Below are positions 19,045 through 27,929 of a stretch of DNA of 64,000 nt, in pieces. The notes below the pieces were generated by a model. It made no database searches. It was given only the letters and a program-made list of their open reading frames with translations, and had not been told where the DNA came from. The stretch is from an uncultured Pelagibacteraceae bacterium. GTDB lineage: Bacteria > Pseudomonadota > Alphaproteobacteria > Pelagibacterales > Pelagibacteraceae. Position numbers and translations under genes: made by a program. The number at the start of each line of letters is the position of its first letter. Position 1 is the first letter of the stretch. The stretch lies in NCBI GenBank assembly GCA_902561075.1, contig CACEOC010000001.1:1-64000 (forward strand), read 5' to 3'.

Positions 19045-19842
19045 ATGAGTGACTTAGTTTCTCAAAATCTAAATATGATTTTTCGAACACCGAAAGGGGA
19101 TACTGTACACGCATTAAAGGATTTAAATTTTACAATTAAAAAAGGTGAGCTGTTAACAGTTCTAGGACCATCTGGTTGTGGTAAAACTACTTTATTAAAT
19201 ATTGCTGCGGGTTTTATTAGACCAACATCAGGAACAATCACATTGGGTAATAATGAAATTATTGGACCAGGAGTTGACAGGGGTATGGTGTTTCAACAGG
19301 GGGCATTATTCGAATGGTTAACAGTTTCAGAAAATGTAAATTTTGGATTAAGAATGAAAAACGAGGATCCAAGCACCACTAGTAAAAAAGTTAATGAATG
19401 GTTAGATATTGTCGGTTTAAAAGGTTTTGGTAACACACCCACTTACCAATTATCAGGCGGAATGCAGCAAAGAGTTGCTCTTGCAAGATGTCTAATAAAT
19501 GATCCAGATCTAATTTTAATGGACGAACCGCTAGGTGCCTTAGATGCCTTAACTAGAGAAAAAATGCAGTCATTGGTTTTAAAAATTTGGAAAGAAACTG
19601 GTAAAACAATAATCCTTATTACCCACTCTGTCGAAGAAGCATTATTACTCGGTGAACGATTATATGTGATGGCACCAAGACCAGGTAGAATTCATAAAGA
19701 ATATAATCTTCCATTTGCTGAGATGGGTTTGAAAAAAGACTTAAGAGATATTAAAAAAAATAAAGAATTTTCTTCTAAAAGGGAAGAAATTTTATCAATG
19801 ATATGGGACATGGAAGAAGAAATAATGGGGAAAGATAGTTAA
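19045..19842 (+). CDS. tauB: Taurine ABC transporter ATP-binding protein
   Basis: GPSGCGKTT Walker A, LSGGMQQRVALARCLINDPDLILMDEPLGALD. Confidence 0.92.
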   Translation: MSDLVSQNLNMIFRTPKGDTVHALKDLNFTIKKGELLTVLGPSGCGKTTLLNIAAGFIRPTSGTITLGNNEIIGPGVDRGMVFQQGALFEWLTVSENVNFGLRMKNEDPSTTSKKVNEWLDIVGLKGFGNTPTYQLSGGMQQRVALARCLINDPDLILMDEPLGALDALTREKMQSLVLKIWKETGKTIILITHSVEEALLLGERLYVMAPRPGRIHKEYNLPFAEMGLKKDLRDIKKNKEFSSKREEILSMIWDMEEEIMGKDS

Positions 19843-21768
19843 ATGTTTACTCAGTTTATAACTATAATAATCCTAGTATCAATAGTTGGATGTATTTTAT
19901 ACGGCAGACGACTAATTAAGAGAGAAAAAGTAGATGCGGTTTTTGGCAATCCTGAAAGGGCTAAAGGAGGAACTCATTGGATAATTGTTGGAAGCAGTGC
20001 GATTTTGCTTGTATGGTTATATTATTCCTGGGATATTGCTAAAGGTTTTTACCCTAAGTCAGCAAACGAATTATGTCAGGTTGCAAAAATTAATGAGTCA
20101 TTGTTAGGTTTAAAATATCAATTTCCAATTGAGGAAAGAGAATTCAAAAGTACCTCTGTTATAAAAATTGAAAATGAAAATTTAAAGAAAATTTCTACAG
20201 AAATTAAGGACTCACCAGTGTTGTCTAATCAACAGAAAACTATTTTGGTCAGATTTGTAAATAAAACTAACCAGCTAATACCTCTATTAACTGACGATAA
20301 CTTAATGGAAATAGATACAAAAATAAAAATTAGAGAAATGACAGAAGAATTGAGATCATTAAGCATTGATTTCCAAAAAAATGATTATCCTTTTGAAACA
20401 GAGTTAGAAAAAAATAAGAGACAAAAAGCAGTATTAGAGGAAGGCGGTTGGGGGATTACCACAGTTCAATCAGGAACTGGATCAATTGAAAATACTATGG
20501 AAGTTCCTTTAATTCCAGCAACGGACAAAGGATTAAAATTTGATGCGGCTGCAAAAGAGCTTAAAGTTATTAATGATAAATTTTTTAAATTAAAAAATCA
20601 TAATCCTCAATTTAAAAGTTCAATTAAATTATTAAAAGATGAAATTAAAAGATATAGAAATGACCTTAATGAGTCAGATGAAATAGCTTCTACTTATGCA
20701 AAAAATATTGTGAAAATAGCAAGAAGGATTGAATTTGCAAGTATATATCCACCTGACGCATTGGATGAGATGAAAGACGCAATTATAGAATTTGATGTTC
20801 TTCAAAAAAAAGAACAGGGAGGATTAAGACTAATTGATATATTTTTTTTTCCAGCAGGTACAATTGTTGCAAGTGGTCCAAGTTGCTCTGAGCAAGGTTC
20901 AGGTAGATGGCTACCGAAACCTTCAGATACTCTAAATAAATTTATATTGATGTCAAAACCAAGCGTCGGTTACAAAAATATTCCACTACTTTGGATTGAT
21001 ATGATGGATGTAAGTAAAATTATAGGTTTTATTTTACCAGATTGGATAGCAGATATATTACCTGGAGAATATCCTGTCCACTCTAAAGATGGGATTGTTA
21101 AAGAAAATTTTAAAAGTAATGTTTTAAAAATTGTTACCGGTGATTTCAAATTATTTAAAATTCCTGTACCCTATGGTCATATTTGGGATTCTTTTTTGAG
21201 AGTTTTTTTAGGATTAATTTTTGGAATATTAATTGGAGTACCGCTAGGTTTATTTATGGGGTTAAATAGATTTGCAAAAGGTTTTTTTGATCCATTGATC
21301 GAACTTTATAGACCTGTGCCTCCATTGGCTTGGGCACCTCTAATAATTTCTGTTTTAGGAATAGATAATACAGGCAAAGTATTTTTATTATTTATGGTCT
21401 CTTTATCAATAATGATTATCTCTGCAAGAGCGGGTGCTTCAGGAACTCAGCTTTCTAAAATTCATGCAGCTCACTCTTTAGGTGCATCGAAAAGACAAAT
21501 TTTACGACATGTAATATTTCCTAATTCGTTACCAGAAATTTTAACTGGAATAAGAGTTGCAGTGGGGATGTGCTGGGGAACTTTGGTAGCTGCAGAATTT
21601 TTAGCAGGAACCACAGGAATTGGTTTTGTTGAAAACGTTGCGAAAAAATATTTCCAATATGAAGTTATTTGGATAACTATTTTTATAATGGGAATGCTAG
21701 GACTTTTATTTGACATAACTCTACGTAAAATTATAGATAAAACAATACCTTGGAGAGGCAAGGGTTAA
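19843..21768 (+). CDS. tauC: Taurine-type ABC transporter permease with ~360-aa N-terminal extension
   Basis: C-terminal permease domain (EAA-like loop AAHSLGASKRQILRHVIFPNSLPEILTGIRVAVG); N-terminal two hydrophobic segments plus charged helical region. Confidence 0.9.
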   Translation: MFTQFITIIILVSIVGCILYGRRLIKREKVDAVFGNPERAKGGTHWIIVGSSAILLVWLYYSWDIAKGFYPKSANELCQVAKINESLLGLKYQFPIEEREFKSTSVIKIENENLKKISTEIKDSPVLSNQQKTILVRFVNKTNQLIPLLTDDNLMEIDTKIKIREMTEELRSLSIDFQKNDYPFETELEKNKRQKAVLEEGGWGITTVQSGTGSIENTMEVPLIPATDKGLKFDAAAKELKVINDKFFKLKNHNPQFKSSIKLLKDEIKRYRNDLNESDEIASTYAKNIVKIARRIEFASIYPPDALDEMKDAIIEFDVLQKKEQGGLRLIDIFFFPAGTIVASGPSCSEQGSGRWLPKPSDTLNKFILMSKPSVGYKNIPLLWIDMMDVSKIIGFILPDWIADILPGEYPVHSKDGIVKENFKSNVLKIVTGDFKLFKIPVPYGHIWDSFLRVFLGLIFGILIGVPLGLFMGLNRFAKGFFDPLIELYRPVPPLAWAPLIISVLGIDNTGKVFLLFMVSLSIMIISARAGASGTQLSKIHAAHSLGASKRQILRHVIFPNSLPEILTGIRVAVGMCWGTLVAAEFLAGTTGIGFVENVAKKYFQYEVIWITIFIMGMLGLLFDITLRKIIDKTIPWRGKG

Positions 21769-21781
21769 AGTTTATTAATTT

Positions 21782-22792
21782 ATGTATAAGAAAAAAGAAT
21801 TATTAGAAAAAATTTCTAATATTTTTAAAAAACATAAATTTGGATCAAAAGAAGCAAAAATTAGTGCTGAGGTTATTATTAATGCTGAACTAGTAGGTGC
21901 CCCATCTCATGGAGTGTCTAGACTAAAGATGTATTGTGACAGGATAAAGAAAAAATTAATAAACCCCAAAGCAAAGATAAATATTAAAAAAATCTCTAAG
22001 TCTATTTCTTTAGTAAACGCAAATAATAGTATAGGCTTTGTGGCAGCTGACATTGGAATTAAACAAGCTATTTCAAATGCTAAAAAAACCGGTATAGGAT
22101 TAGTTGGTGTTAGAAATAGCGGGCATTATGGTTTATCGAGTTATTTTATACAAAAAGCAATTAATAAAAATCTTATAGCTATATGTTTCACAAATGCTCC
22201 TCCAGCAATTGCACCCTATGGAGCAAAAAAAAGTTTATTTGGAACCAATCCAATTGCATTTGGTTTTCCCTCTTTTAAGAAGAAACCATTTATATTTGAC
22301 TCATCCATGTCTAAGATTAATAGAGGTAAAATTAGAGTTGCCGCTAAACTTGGTAAAAAAATTCCATACGGCGTTGCTTTAGACAAAAATGGAAATATTA
22401 CCACAAATGCAAAAAAAGCATTAGAAGGTGTTCAGTTGCCCATGGGAGATTTTAGGGGCTCTGGCCTTGCCTGGGTAGTGGATATTTTAAGTGGAGTGAT
22501 GACTGGGAGCGCACATAGTGGAAAGGTAAAAGACCCTTTTGATGACTTTTCAGGACCACAAAACATAGGTCATTTATTTATCGTTTTTAAATCTAACTTA
22601 TTTAATAAAAGATTTAAAAATGAAATAAACAAAAATATAAAAACCGTTAAAAGGTTACCTAAATTAAAAGGTGTGACAGAAATTAAGTACCCTGGACAAA
22701 AAAAATATGAAAGATATCAAAATAATTTAAATAAAAATATTTACTTATCAAAAAAAGTTGCAAAAGAACTAGAGATTTTATTAAGAGAATGA
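21782..22792 (+). CDS. Ldh family (malate/L-lactate/sulfolactate) NAD(P)-dependent dehydrogenase
   Basis: GAPSHGVSRLKMYCDRI, GVRNSGHYG, FGTNPIAFGFP, DFRGSGLAWVVDILSGVMTGSAH. Confidence 0.85.
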   Translation: MYKKKELLEKISNIFKKHKFGSKEAKISAEVIINAELVGAPSHGVSRLKMYCDRIKKKLINPKAKINIKKISKSISLVNANNSIGFVAADIGIKQAISNAKKTGIGLVGVRNSGHYGLSSYFIQKAINKNLIAICFTNAPPAIAPYGAKKSLFGTNPIAFGFPSFKKKPFIFDSSMSKINRGKIRVAAKLGKKIPYGVALDKNGNITTNAKKALEGVQLPMGDFRGSGLAWVVDILSGVMTGSAHSGKVKDPFDDFSGPQNIGHLFIVFKSNLFNKRFKNEINKNIKTVKRLPKLKGVTEIKYPGQKKYERYQNNLNKNIYLSKKVAKELEILLRE

Positions 22793-23859
22793 AAAAATTT
22801 TTAATTTGTTTATTTTTTTTACTATTAAATAATCATTCGATCTCAGCAGAGTTTTCTTTAAATAAAATAGCTACTTTTGATCAACCCTGGGGTTCGAGTT
22901 TTATTACAAAAAACATCATTATTTTGACTGAAAAAAGTGGAAAAATTAAACTTATTGATATTGAGAATAATAGAATCAGTAATATTGAGCACAATCTAAA
23001 AATTTTAGAAGATGGTCAAGGAGGATTGTTAGATATTTTATATAAAGATGATTTTATATACGTTTCTTATTCTGAAAACAGAGGACAAGGAAAAACAAGT
23101 ACATCGATTGCCAAAGGTAAATTTGATAAGAAAAAAATTATTTTTAATAATTTGTTTAGAGCAGAACCACCAATAAAATCTGGTTACCATTTTGGTTCAC
23201 GCTTAGCAATAAAGGAGAACATGTTATTTGCATCCGCTGGAGAAAGAGGAGCTGGGATGATTGCTCAAGATCCTACAAAGCACCCAGGAAGTATAATCAG
23301 AATAAATATTGACGGAAGTGTGCCAAAAGATAATCCACATTATATTAATAAAAAAAAATGGTTGCCTGAAATTTATCAGATAGGCATTAGAAATCCACAA
23401 GGACTAGTTGTTTCTCCATTTGATGACAAAGTATACATAAGTAATCATGGCGCTAGAGGTGGTGACTGGTTTGGGGAAGTAAAAATTGGTGAAAATTATG
23501 GTTGGAAAATTCTTGGATGGGGAGGAACTAATTATACCGGAACTGAAATAGGACCAAAATGGAAACCAGGATTTACAAAAGCGATTAAGTATTGGGTTCC
23601 TTCAATTGCGACAAGTGCAATAACAATTTATAAAGGAAATGAATTTAATGAATGGAATGGTCATGCATTAATCACCTCATTAAAAGATATGTCCTTAAGA
23701 AAACTAGATTTTATAGATAAGACAGAGGAAGAGGTTGTAGAGGAAGTTATATTCAAAAATACAATTGGTAGGATTAGAGATATCCAAATTCAACCAGAAA
23801 CTGGAAAACTGTACTTCTTGTCCGCAAACGGTCTTTGGTTGATGGAAAAAAGTTATTAG
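22789..23859 (+). CDS. PQQ-dependent sugar dehydrogenase family protein (secreted)
   Basis: Signal peptide, DGQGGLLDILY, RINIDGSVPKDNPHY, YQIGIRNPQGLVVSP, GENYGWKILGWG. Confidence 0.88.
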   Translation: MKKFLICLFFLLLNNHSISAEFSLNKIATFDQPWGSSFITKNIIILTEKSGKIKLIDIENNRISNIEHNLKILEDGQGGLLDILYKDDFIYVSYSENRGQGKTSTSIAKGKFDKKKIIFNNLFRAEPPIKSGYHFGSRLAIKENMLFASAGERGAGMIAQDPTKHPGSIIRINIDGSVPKDNPHYINKKKWLPEIYQIGIRNPQGLVVSPFDDKVYISNHGARGGDWFGEVKIGENYGWKILGWGGTNYTGTEIGPKWKPGFTKAIKYWVPSIATSAITIYKGNEFNEWNGHALITSLKDMSLRKLDFIDKTEEEVVEEVIFKNTIGRIRDIQIQPETGKLYFLSANGLWLMEKSY

Positions 23860-24707
23860 GCTTCAATTTTTCTTAAAAAAAATATAAATATAAATGCAGT
23901 TAGATACATTACTAGTGCATAACAAGCAGTCGGTATTAAATAAATTATGTCATCAAAAAGTTGAGATGCAACAAAAACAGCAAGTGTTCCATTTTGAAGA
24001 CCACATTCAATAGAAATACATTTTCTTTGTTGGATAGTAGATGAAAAGTATTTAGCAATATAATAAGCAATTACCATCATTAAAATATTTAAAGCTAAAA
24101 CAATTGATCCAGATTTTTTTATATAAAAAAATATATTTTCTCCCTCCTCGATCCAAATTGCTAAAAAAACAAACGTAAATAAAACAATTGTAATATTTTC
24201 AAAAATTGAAATATTTTTGGTAACATAATTATTGGCAAATTTTCTTATCAACATTCCAATTATTACCGGAAGTGTAACTATACCAGCCATTTGTAAAGAA
24301 ATAGATATCATTGATAAATTATTTGTAGCCTCAGTTACCCCTATTAAATTAGCAGAATGAAAAACAATAATAGGAACGGAGATAATACAAATTAAACTAG
24401 TAAGTGCTGTTAATGAAATTGAAAGAGCAACATCACCTTTTGCAATTTTGGTAAGAACGTTTGATGTGACCCCTCCTGGTGCTGCAGCTATTATCATAAG
24501 ACCTAATGCTAATTCAGAAGAAACGTTAAATAATATAATTAGCAAATAGGCTACAATTGGAAGAATAATAATCTGAGTAGTTAATCCAACTATAAAAATT
24601 TTAGGGTTATAAAAAACTCTTAAAAAATCTTCAGTCCTTAGACCCAGACCTAGTCCAAACATAATAAGAGCCAAAGCAATAGGAGCAAATTTGGTTACTA
24701 TCTCCAT
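23856..24707 (-). CDS. Bile acid:sodium symporter family protein
   Basis: Polytopic; MFGLGLGLRTEDF, AAAPGGVTSNVLTKIAKGDVALSISLTA, ECGLQNGTLAVFVASQL. Confidence 0.88.
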   Translation of the reverse strand: MEIVTKFAPIALALIMFGLGLGLRTEDFLRVFYNPKIFIVGLTTQIIILPIVAYLLIILFNVSSELALGLMIIAAAPGGVTSNVLTKIAKGDVALSISLTALTSLICIISVPIIVFHSANLIGVTEATNNLSMISISLQMAGIVTLPVIIGMLIRKFANNYVTKNISIFENITIVLFTFVFLAIWIEEGENIFFYIKKSGSIVLALNILMMVIAYYIAKYFSSTIQQRKCISIECGLQNGTLAVFVASQLFDDIIYLIPTACYALVMYLTAFIFIFFLRKIEA

Positions 24708-24766
24708 TAGAATTACTCTAAAGCTCTAAATTTAATAAGCAAGTATAATGGTTTGTTATATTAAAT

Positions 24767-24949
24767 TTATTTAGTTGTTGAGACGCAAATATCTTTAATC
24801 ACAGGCGTGCTTGCACACTCGCCACATTTCGTTACTTGCACAATACAACCATCATCAAGTTTTTTAACATCAACTACTCTATGGCATTTTGAACATGTAG
24901 ACGAAATTGTTAAACCACATTTTCTACAGTTATAAGTTTCTAATTCCAT
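24767..24949 (-). CDS. Small CxxC-rich zinc-ribbon-like / iron-binding protein
   Basis: 60 aa with three CxxC motifs (CRKC, CSKC, CGEC). Confidence 0.7.
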   Translation of the reverse strand: MELETYNCRKCGLTISSTCSKCHRVVDVKKLDDGCIVQVTKCGECASTPVIKDICVSTTK

Positions 24950-24995
24950 GATAATTTATTTAAATTGAAATAAAATTATTTCAACAATAATTGTT

Positions 24996-25014
24996 AAAAA
25001 TGATAATCATTATC
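24996..25014. promoter_or_regulatory. Fur-box-like palindrome (proximal)
   Basis: AAAAATGATAATCATTATC, 17/19 identity to GATAATGATAATCATTATC, ~47 bp upstream of the 24949 start codon. Confidence 0.75.
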
Positions 25015-25056
25015 AAAAAAAATTAAGTAAAAAAAAAATTATTTTTAAAAATAATT

Positions 25057-25075
25057 GAGAATGATTTTCATTACT
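25057..25075. promoter_or_regulatory. Second Fur-box-like site (distal, weaker)
   Basis: GAGAATGATTTTCATTACT, 14/19 identity to the Fur consensus. Confidence 0.5.
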
Positions 25076-25090
25076 AAAAAATTAGTTAAA

Positions 25091-25468
25091 TTATTTTTTC
25101 TTTTTTGAAATACCTAATTTTTCGCTATGTCTTAATCTTAATACTACAATAGCTACTGCTATTAACAATATTGCTCCTGCCTCATAAATAAGAGCACTTG
25201 GATCTAAAGATTTTCCTTGTAAAATTATAAATCGACTTAATGCTGTTATAGCAATTAAAAGTGGCAATGATATAGAAATTGATTGTTGTTCCCAAAACAC
25301 TCTAACCATAGCCATTACTTCTAGATAAAGAAATAAGAGAAGAAGATCAGCTAGGGTCACACTTTCATTTATAAACATTGTTCTTATTTCAATGCCAACA
25401 GCAATGACTGTGCTCGCCAGAATAATGCCTAATAAAATTAGTTGGATTGTTTTAGTTACGTTATCCAT
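25091..25468 (-). CDS. psiE: PsiE family phosphate-starvation-inducible membrane protein
   Basis: Four hydrophobic segments, EIRTMFI..ESVTLADLLLLFLYLEVMAMV, ARFI-type core (ALSRFIIL). Confidence 0.75.
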   Translation of the reverse strand: MDNVTKTIQLILLGIILASTVIAVGIEIRTMFINESVTLADLLLLFLYLEVMAMVRVFWEQQSISISLPLLIAITALSRFIILQGKSLDPSALIYEAGAILLIAVAIVVLRLRHSEKLGISKKKK

Positions 25469-25509
25469 ATTATTTTAGGATTATCACTTTTAAATTATAA
25501 TTCAATTTA

Positions 25510-26052
25510 TTAATTAATTTCTAAATTACCAATAATATTTAGTTTTTTATCTGTAATTATCATTTCTCCCGATGAAACAGCAATATTTAATAAATCATAT
25601 ATTACAACATAATGTGTAACTAATATTAGGTTAGAATCGCTTTCCCAACTAGAAATAAAGTTTCTTAAATCTCTAATTTGACTTGACCTATTTTTCTGAA
25701 ATCTAGCCTCATAAAAAGAATTTAAAGCATTAAAAGTTTCAAATTTTCCAAATGCAATTTTAGCTGTGTCTTTACATCTGCACCATTCACTTGATAAAAT
25801 TTTACTAATTTCAATTTTATTTATTTTAAAAAAATTCCCAATTTTTTTTGACTGAATTTTGCCTTCATCGTTTAAATTCCTTTGAGTTGAACATTTTTTT
25901 ATATTAAAACTTTTAGGATCTCCACCCCCAGGTGCTATTGCATGTCTTATAAATATAATTTTTTTTCCATCTTTAAGTGAATTTATAAGAGCTTCATTTG
26001 AAAAAGAAATATTAGGTATGAAAAATATAATAAGAATTAAAAATTTCCTCAT
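25510..26052 (-). CDS. Histidine phosphatase family protein (secreted)
   Basis: KIIFIRHAIAPGGGDP RHG-like motif, signal peptide, SEWCRCKDTA, LVTHYVV. Confidence 0.85.
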   Translation of the reverse strand: MRKFLILIIFFIPNISFSNEALINSLKDGKKIIFIRHAIAPGGGDPKSFNIKKCSTQRNLNDEGKIQSKKIGNFFKINKIEISKILSSEWCRCKDTAKIAFGKFETFNALNSFYEARFQKNRSSQIRDLRNFISSWESDSNLILVTHYVVIYDLLNIAVSSGEMIITDKKLNIIGNLEIN

Positions 26053-26438
26053 TAAATTAAGAGATAAATTAACCCTAACATTTGAATGAAGTTAATTGCT
26101 ACAGATGCACCATGTGCGTACTTAAATTTTTTTTCTTCATTATTATCTTTTAGTTTGTTTATCAAAGGCATTAAAATAAATTGTGCGAAAATAAAAGATA
26201 TAGCTAAAGCTAGAGTTATATAAAAATTAATACTTATCAAAGAAATTACAAAGAATAAAATAATTGCAATTAATAAAAAAACTAAATTTATGAAATAGTA
26301 ATATGGGAAAATTTTTCTTACAAACTTACCTGCATTTTCAGCATCTAAAATTTTAAATATCATAGGCGCTAAAACAAACGAGAAGAAAATCATCATACCT
26401 AAACAAATTGCTAAAATATTTTGAATTAAATTTTCCAT
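26052..26438 (-). CDS. DUF4149-like membrane protein
   Basis: 128 aa, four hydrophobic segments, LAPMIFKILDAENAGKFVRKIFPYYY. Confidence 0.7.
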   Translation of the reverse strand: MENLIQNILAICLGMMIFFSFVLAPMIFKILDAENAGKFVRKIFPYYYFINLVFLLIAIILFFVISLISINFYITLALAISFIFAQFILMPLINKLKDNNEEKKFKYAHGASVAINFIQMLGLIYLLI

Positions 26439-26439
26439 T

Positions 26440-26883
26440 TTAATGACAACTGATATTATATTTTTTTAATTTGTAATAGTTATAAGGTAACGGTGTAATA
26501 AATCCGACAAATAACATAACAGGTATCACATACCAATTTAGAACCGCTCCACCTGTAATAATATAGTCTGTTAAATTCATTGCTATTTCCATGCTTATCA
26601 TAGAAATAAAGCTCATTCCAAATGCTGTTTTGATTGCATTTTTAATACTAAAGTTTTGCCTAATCAATATTACTGTTTCAAGAATAATACTTGTTATTAA
26701 TCCATTAATGATTGCCAATATCATTATTCCTAAAATTGGAAATAAAATTCCAGATAATTGAAAAAATAAAATTGTTCCAAAATCCCCTATTGAGCAACCA
26801 AGTAAACACCAGGCTGTATTCTTAGAACTTTTTTTCCAAGTATGTCTACAATTCCAATTTATTTTAATGGTTTCTGAACTCAT
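26440..26883 (-). CDS. DUF4396-like membrane protein
   Basis: WKKSSKNTAWCLLGCSIGDFGTILFFQ and following hydrophobic segments. Confidence 0.65.
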   Translation of the reverse strand: MSSETIKINWNCRHTWKKSSKNTAWCLLGCSIGDFGTILFFQLSGILFPILGIMILAIINGLITSIILETVILIRQNFSIKNAIKTAFGMSFISMISMEIAMNLTDYIITGGAVLNWYVIPVMLFVGFITPLPYNYYKLKKYNISCH

Positions 26884-26991
26884 AAAACTTATCTAAATAT
26901 TTATATTTTTGTTCCAATGCAACAAAGTGACCAATTTTAGTTGTTATTTCTATTTAATGCCATATTAACATAATATATAAGTATCGATTAA

Positions 26992-27903
26992 ATGCTATCT
27001 GATAAAGAAATAATATGTCCAAATAATCTTCTAGATGTTGCACATCAAAAAAAAGGTATTTTAGCTGGTATAGTTAATGCTGGTAAATCAATAACAATGA
27101 TGTCAGTTATGGACTCAGTTAATGAAAATTTAATATCTCCAATCTTTATTGGAGATAAGGATGAAATAGAAAAGTGTGCTTTAGAATTGAATTTTGATAT
27201 TTCTGAATTTGAAATAATCAATGAAAAGAACGAAAATAAAACAGCAGTAATTGCTGCAGAGCTAGCATCTGAAGGTAAAATAAAAATTATTGTAAAAGGA
27301 CATATTCATACTGACGTTTTAATGAAGGAAGTAATAAAAAAAAAATATAATTTAATCGGTAAAACAAGGTTAAGTCATATTTGGCATATGACACTTAATA
27401 AAGAAGATAAACCATTAATAATTACTGATGGTGCTTTAAACGTAAGCCCTAATGTAAAAACAAAAATGCATATTCTTAAAAATGCAATTAACTTTTGCAG
27501 TAGAATTGGAAATGAAAGGCCTAAAATATCAGTATTATCTGCAACAGAGGAAGTTTTAAATAGTGTTCAAAGTTCATTAGATGCGAAAGAAATAACTGAA
27601 CTTGCTAAGAAAGAAAATTTAAATGCTGATGTGTTTGGGCCTTTAGCATTTGATAACAGTATCTCAAAAAAGTCGGCAGAAATTAAAGGTATTAAAAATT
27701 TAGTTGCAGGTGAAGCTGATGTATTACTAGTTCCAAGTATAGAAACTGGCAATGCTCTTGTAAAAATTATGGTTTATTTTATGGGTGCATGCGCTGCTGG
27801 TGTGGTCGTTGGGGGAAGAGTTCCAATAGTTATAACTTCAAGGTCGGATGTAGCAACCGCAAGATTAGCGTCAATTGCAGCTGCAGTTGTTGCCTTAGAT
27901 TAA
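26992..27903 (+). CDS. pta: Phosphate acetyl/butyryltransferase family protein (short Pta-like)
   Basis: LIKGHIHTD-like VKGHIHTDVLMKEVI, LSHIWHM, ADVFGPLAFDNSIS, GEADVLLVPSIETGNALVKIMVYF, VPIVITSRSD. Confidence 0.85.
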   Translation: MLSDKEIICPNNLLDVAHQKKGILAGIVNAGKSITMMSVMDSVNENLISPIFIGDKDEIEKCALELNFDISEFEIINEKNENKTAVIAAELASEGKIKIIVKGHIHTDVLMKEVIKKKYNLIGKTRLSHIWHMTLNKEDKPLIITDGALNVSPNVKTKMHILKNAINFCSRIGNERPKISVLSATEEVLNSVQSSLDAKEITELAKKENLNADVFGPLAFDNSISKKSAEIKGIKNLVAGEADVLLVPSIETGNALVKIMVYFMGACAAGVVVGGRVPIVITSRSDVATARLASIAAAVVALD

Positions 27904-27929
27904 TTAATGAAATAAAATTCTTTATACTA

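Noticed and set aside
27789-27929. N-terminal extension of the HisD/HpsN ORF (MRCWCGRWGKSSNSYNFKVGC...)
   Set aside because: Lies inside the Pta-like gene; homology-like sequence begins at MKYLKKSPKQP, ATG 27930.
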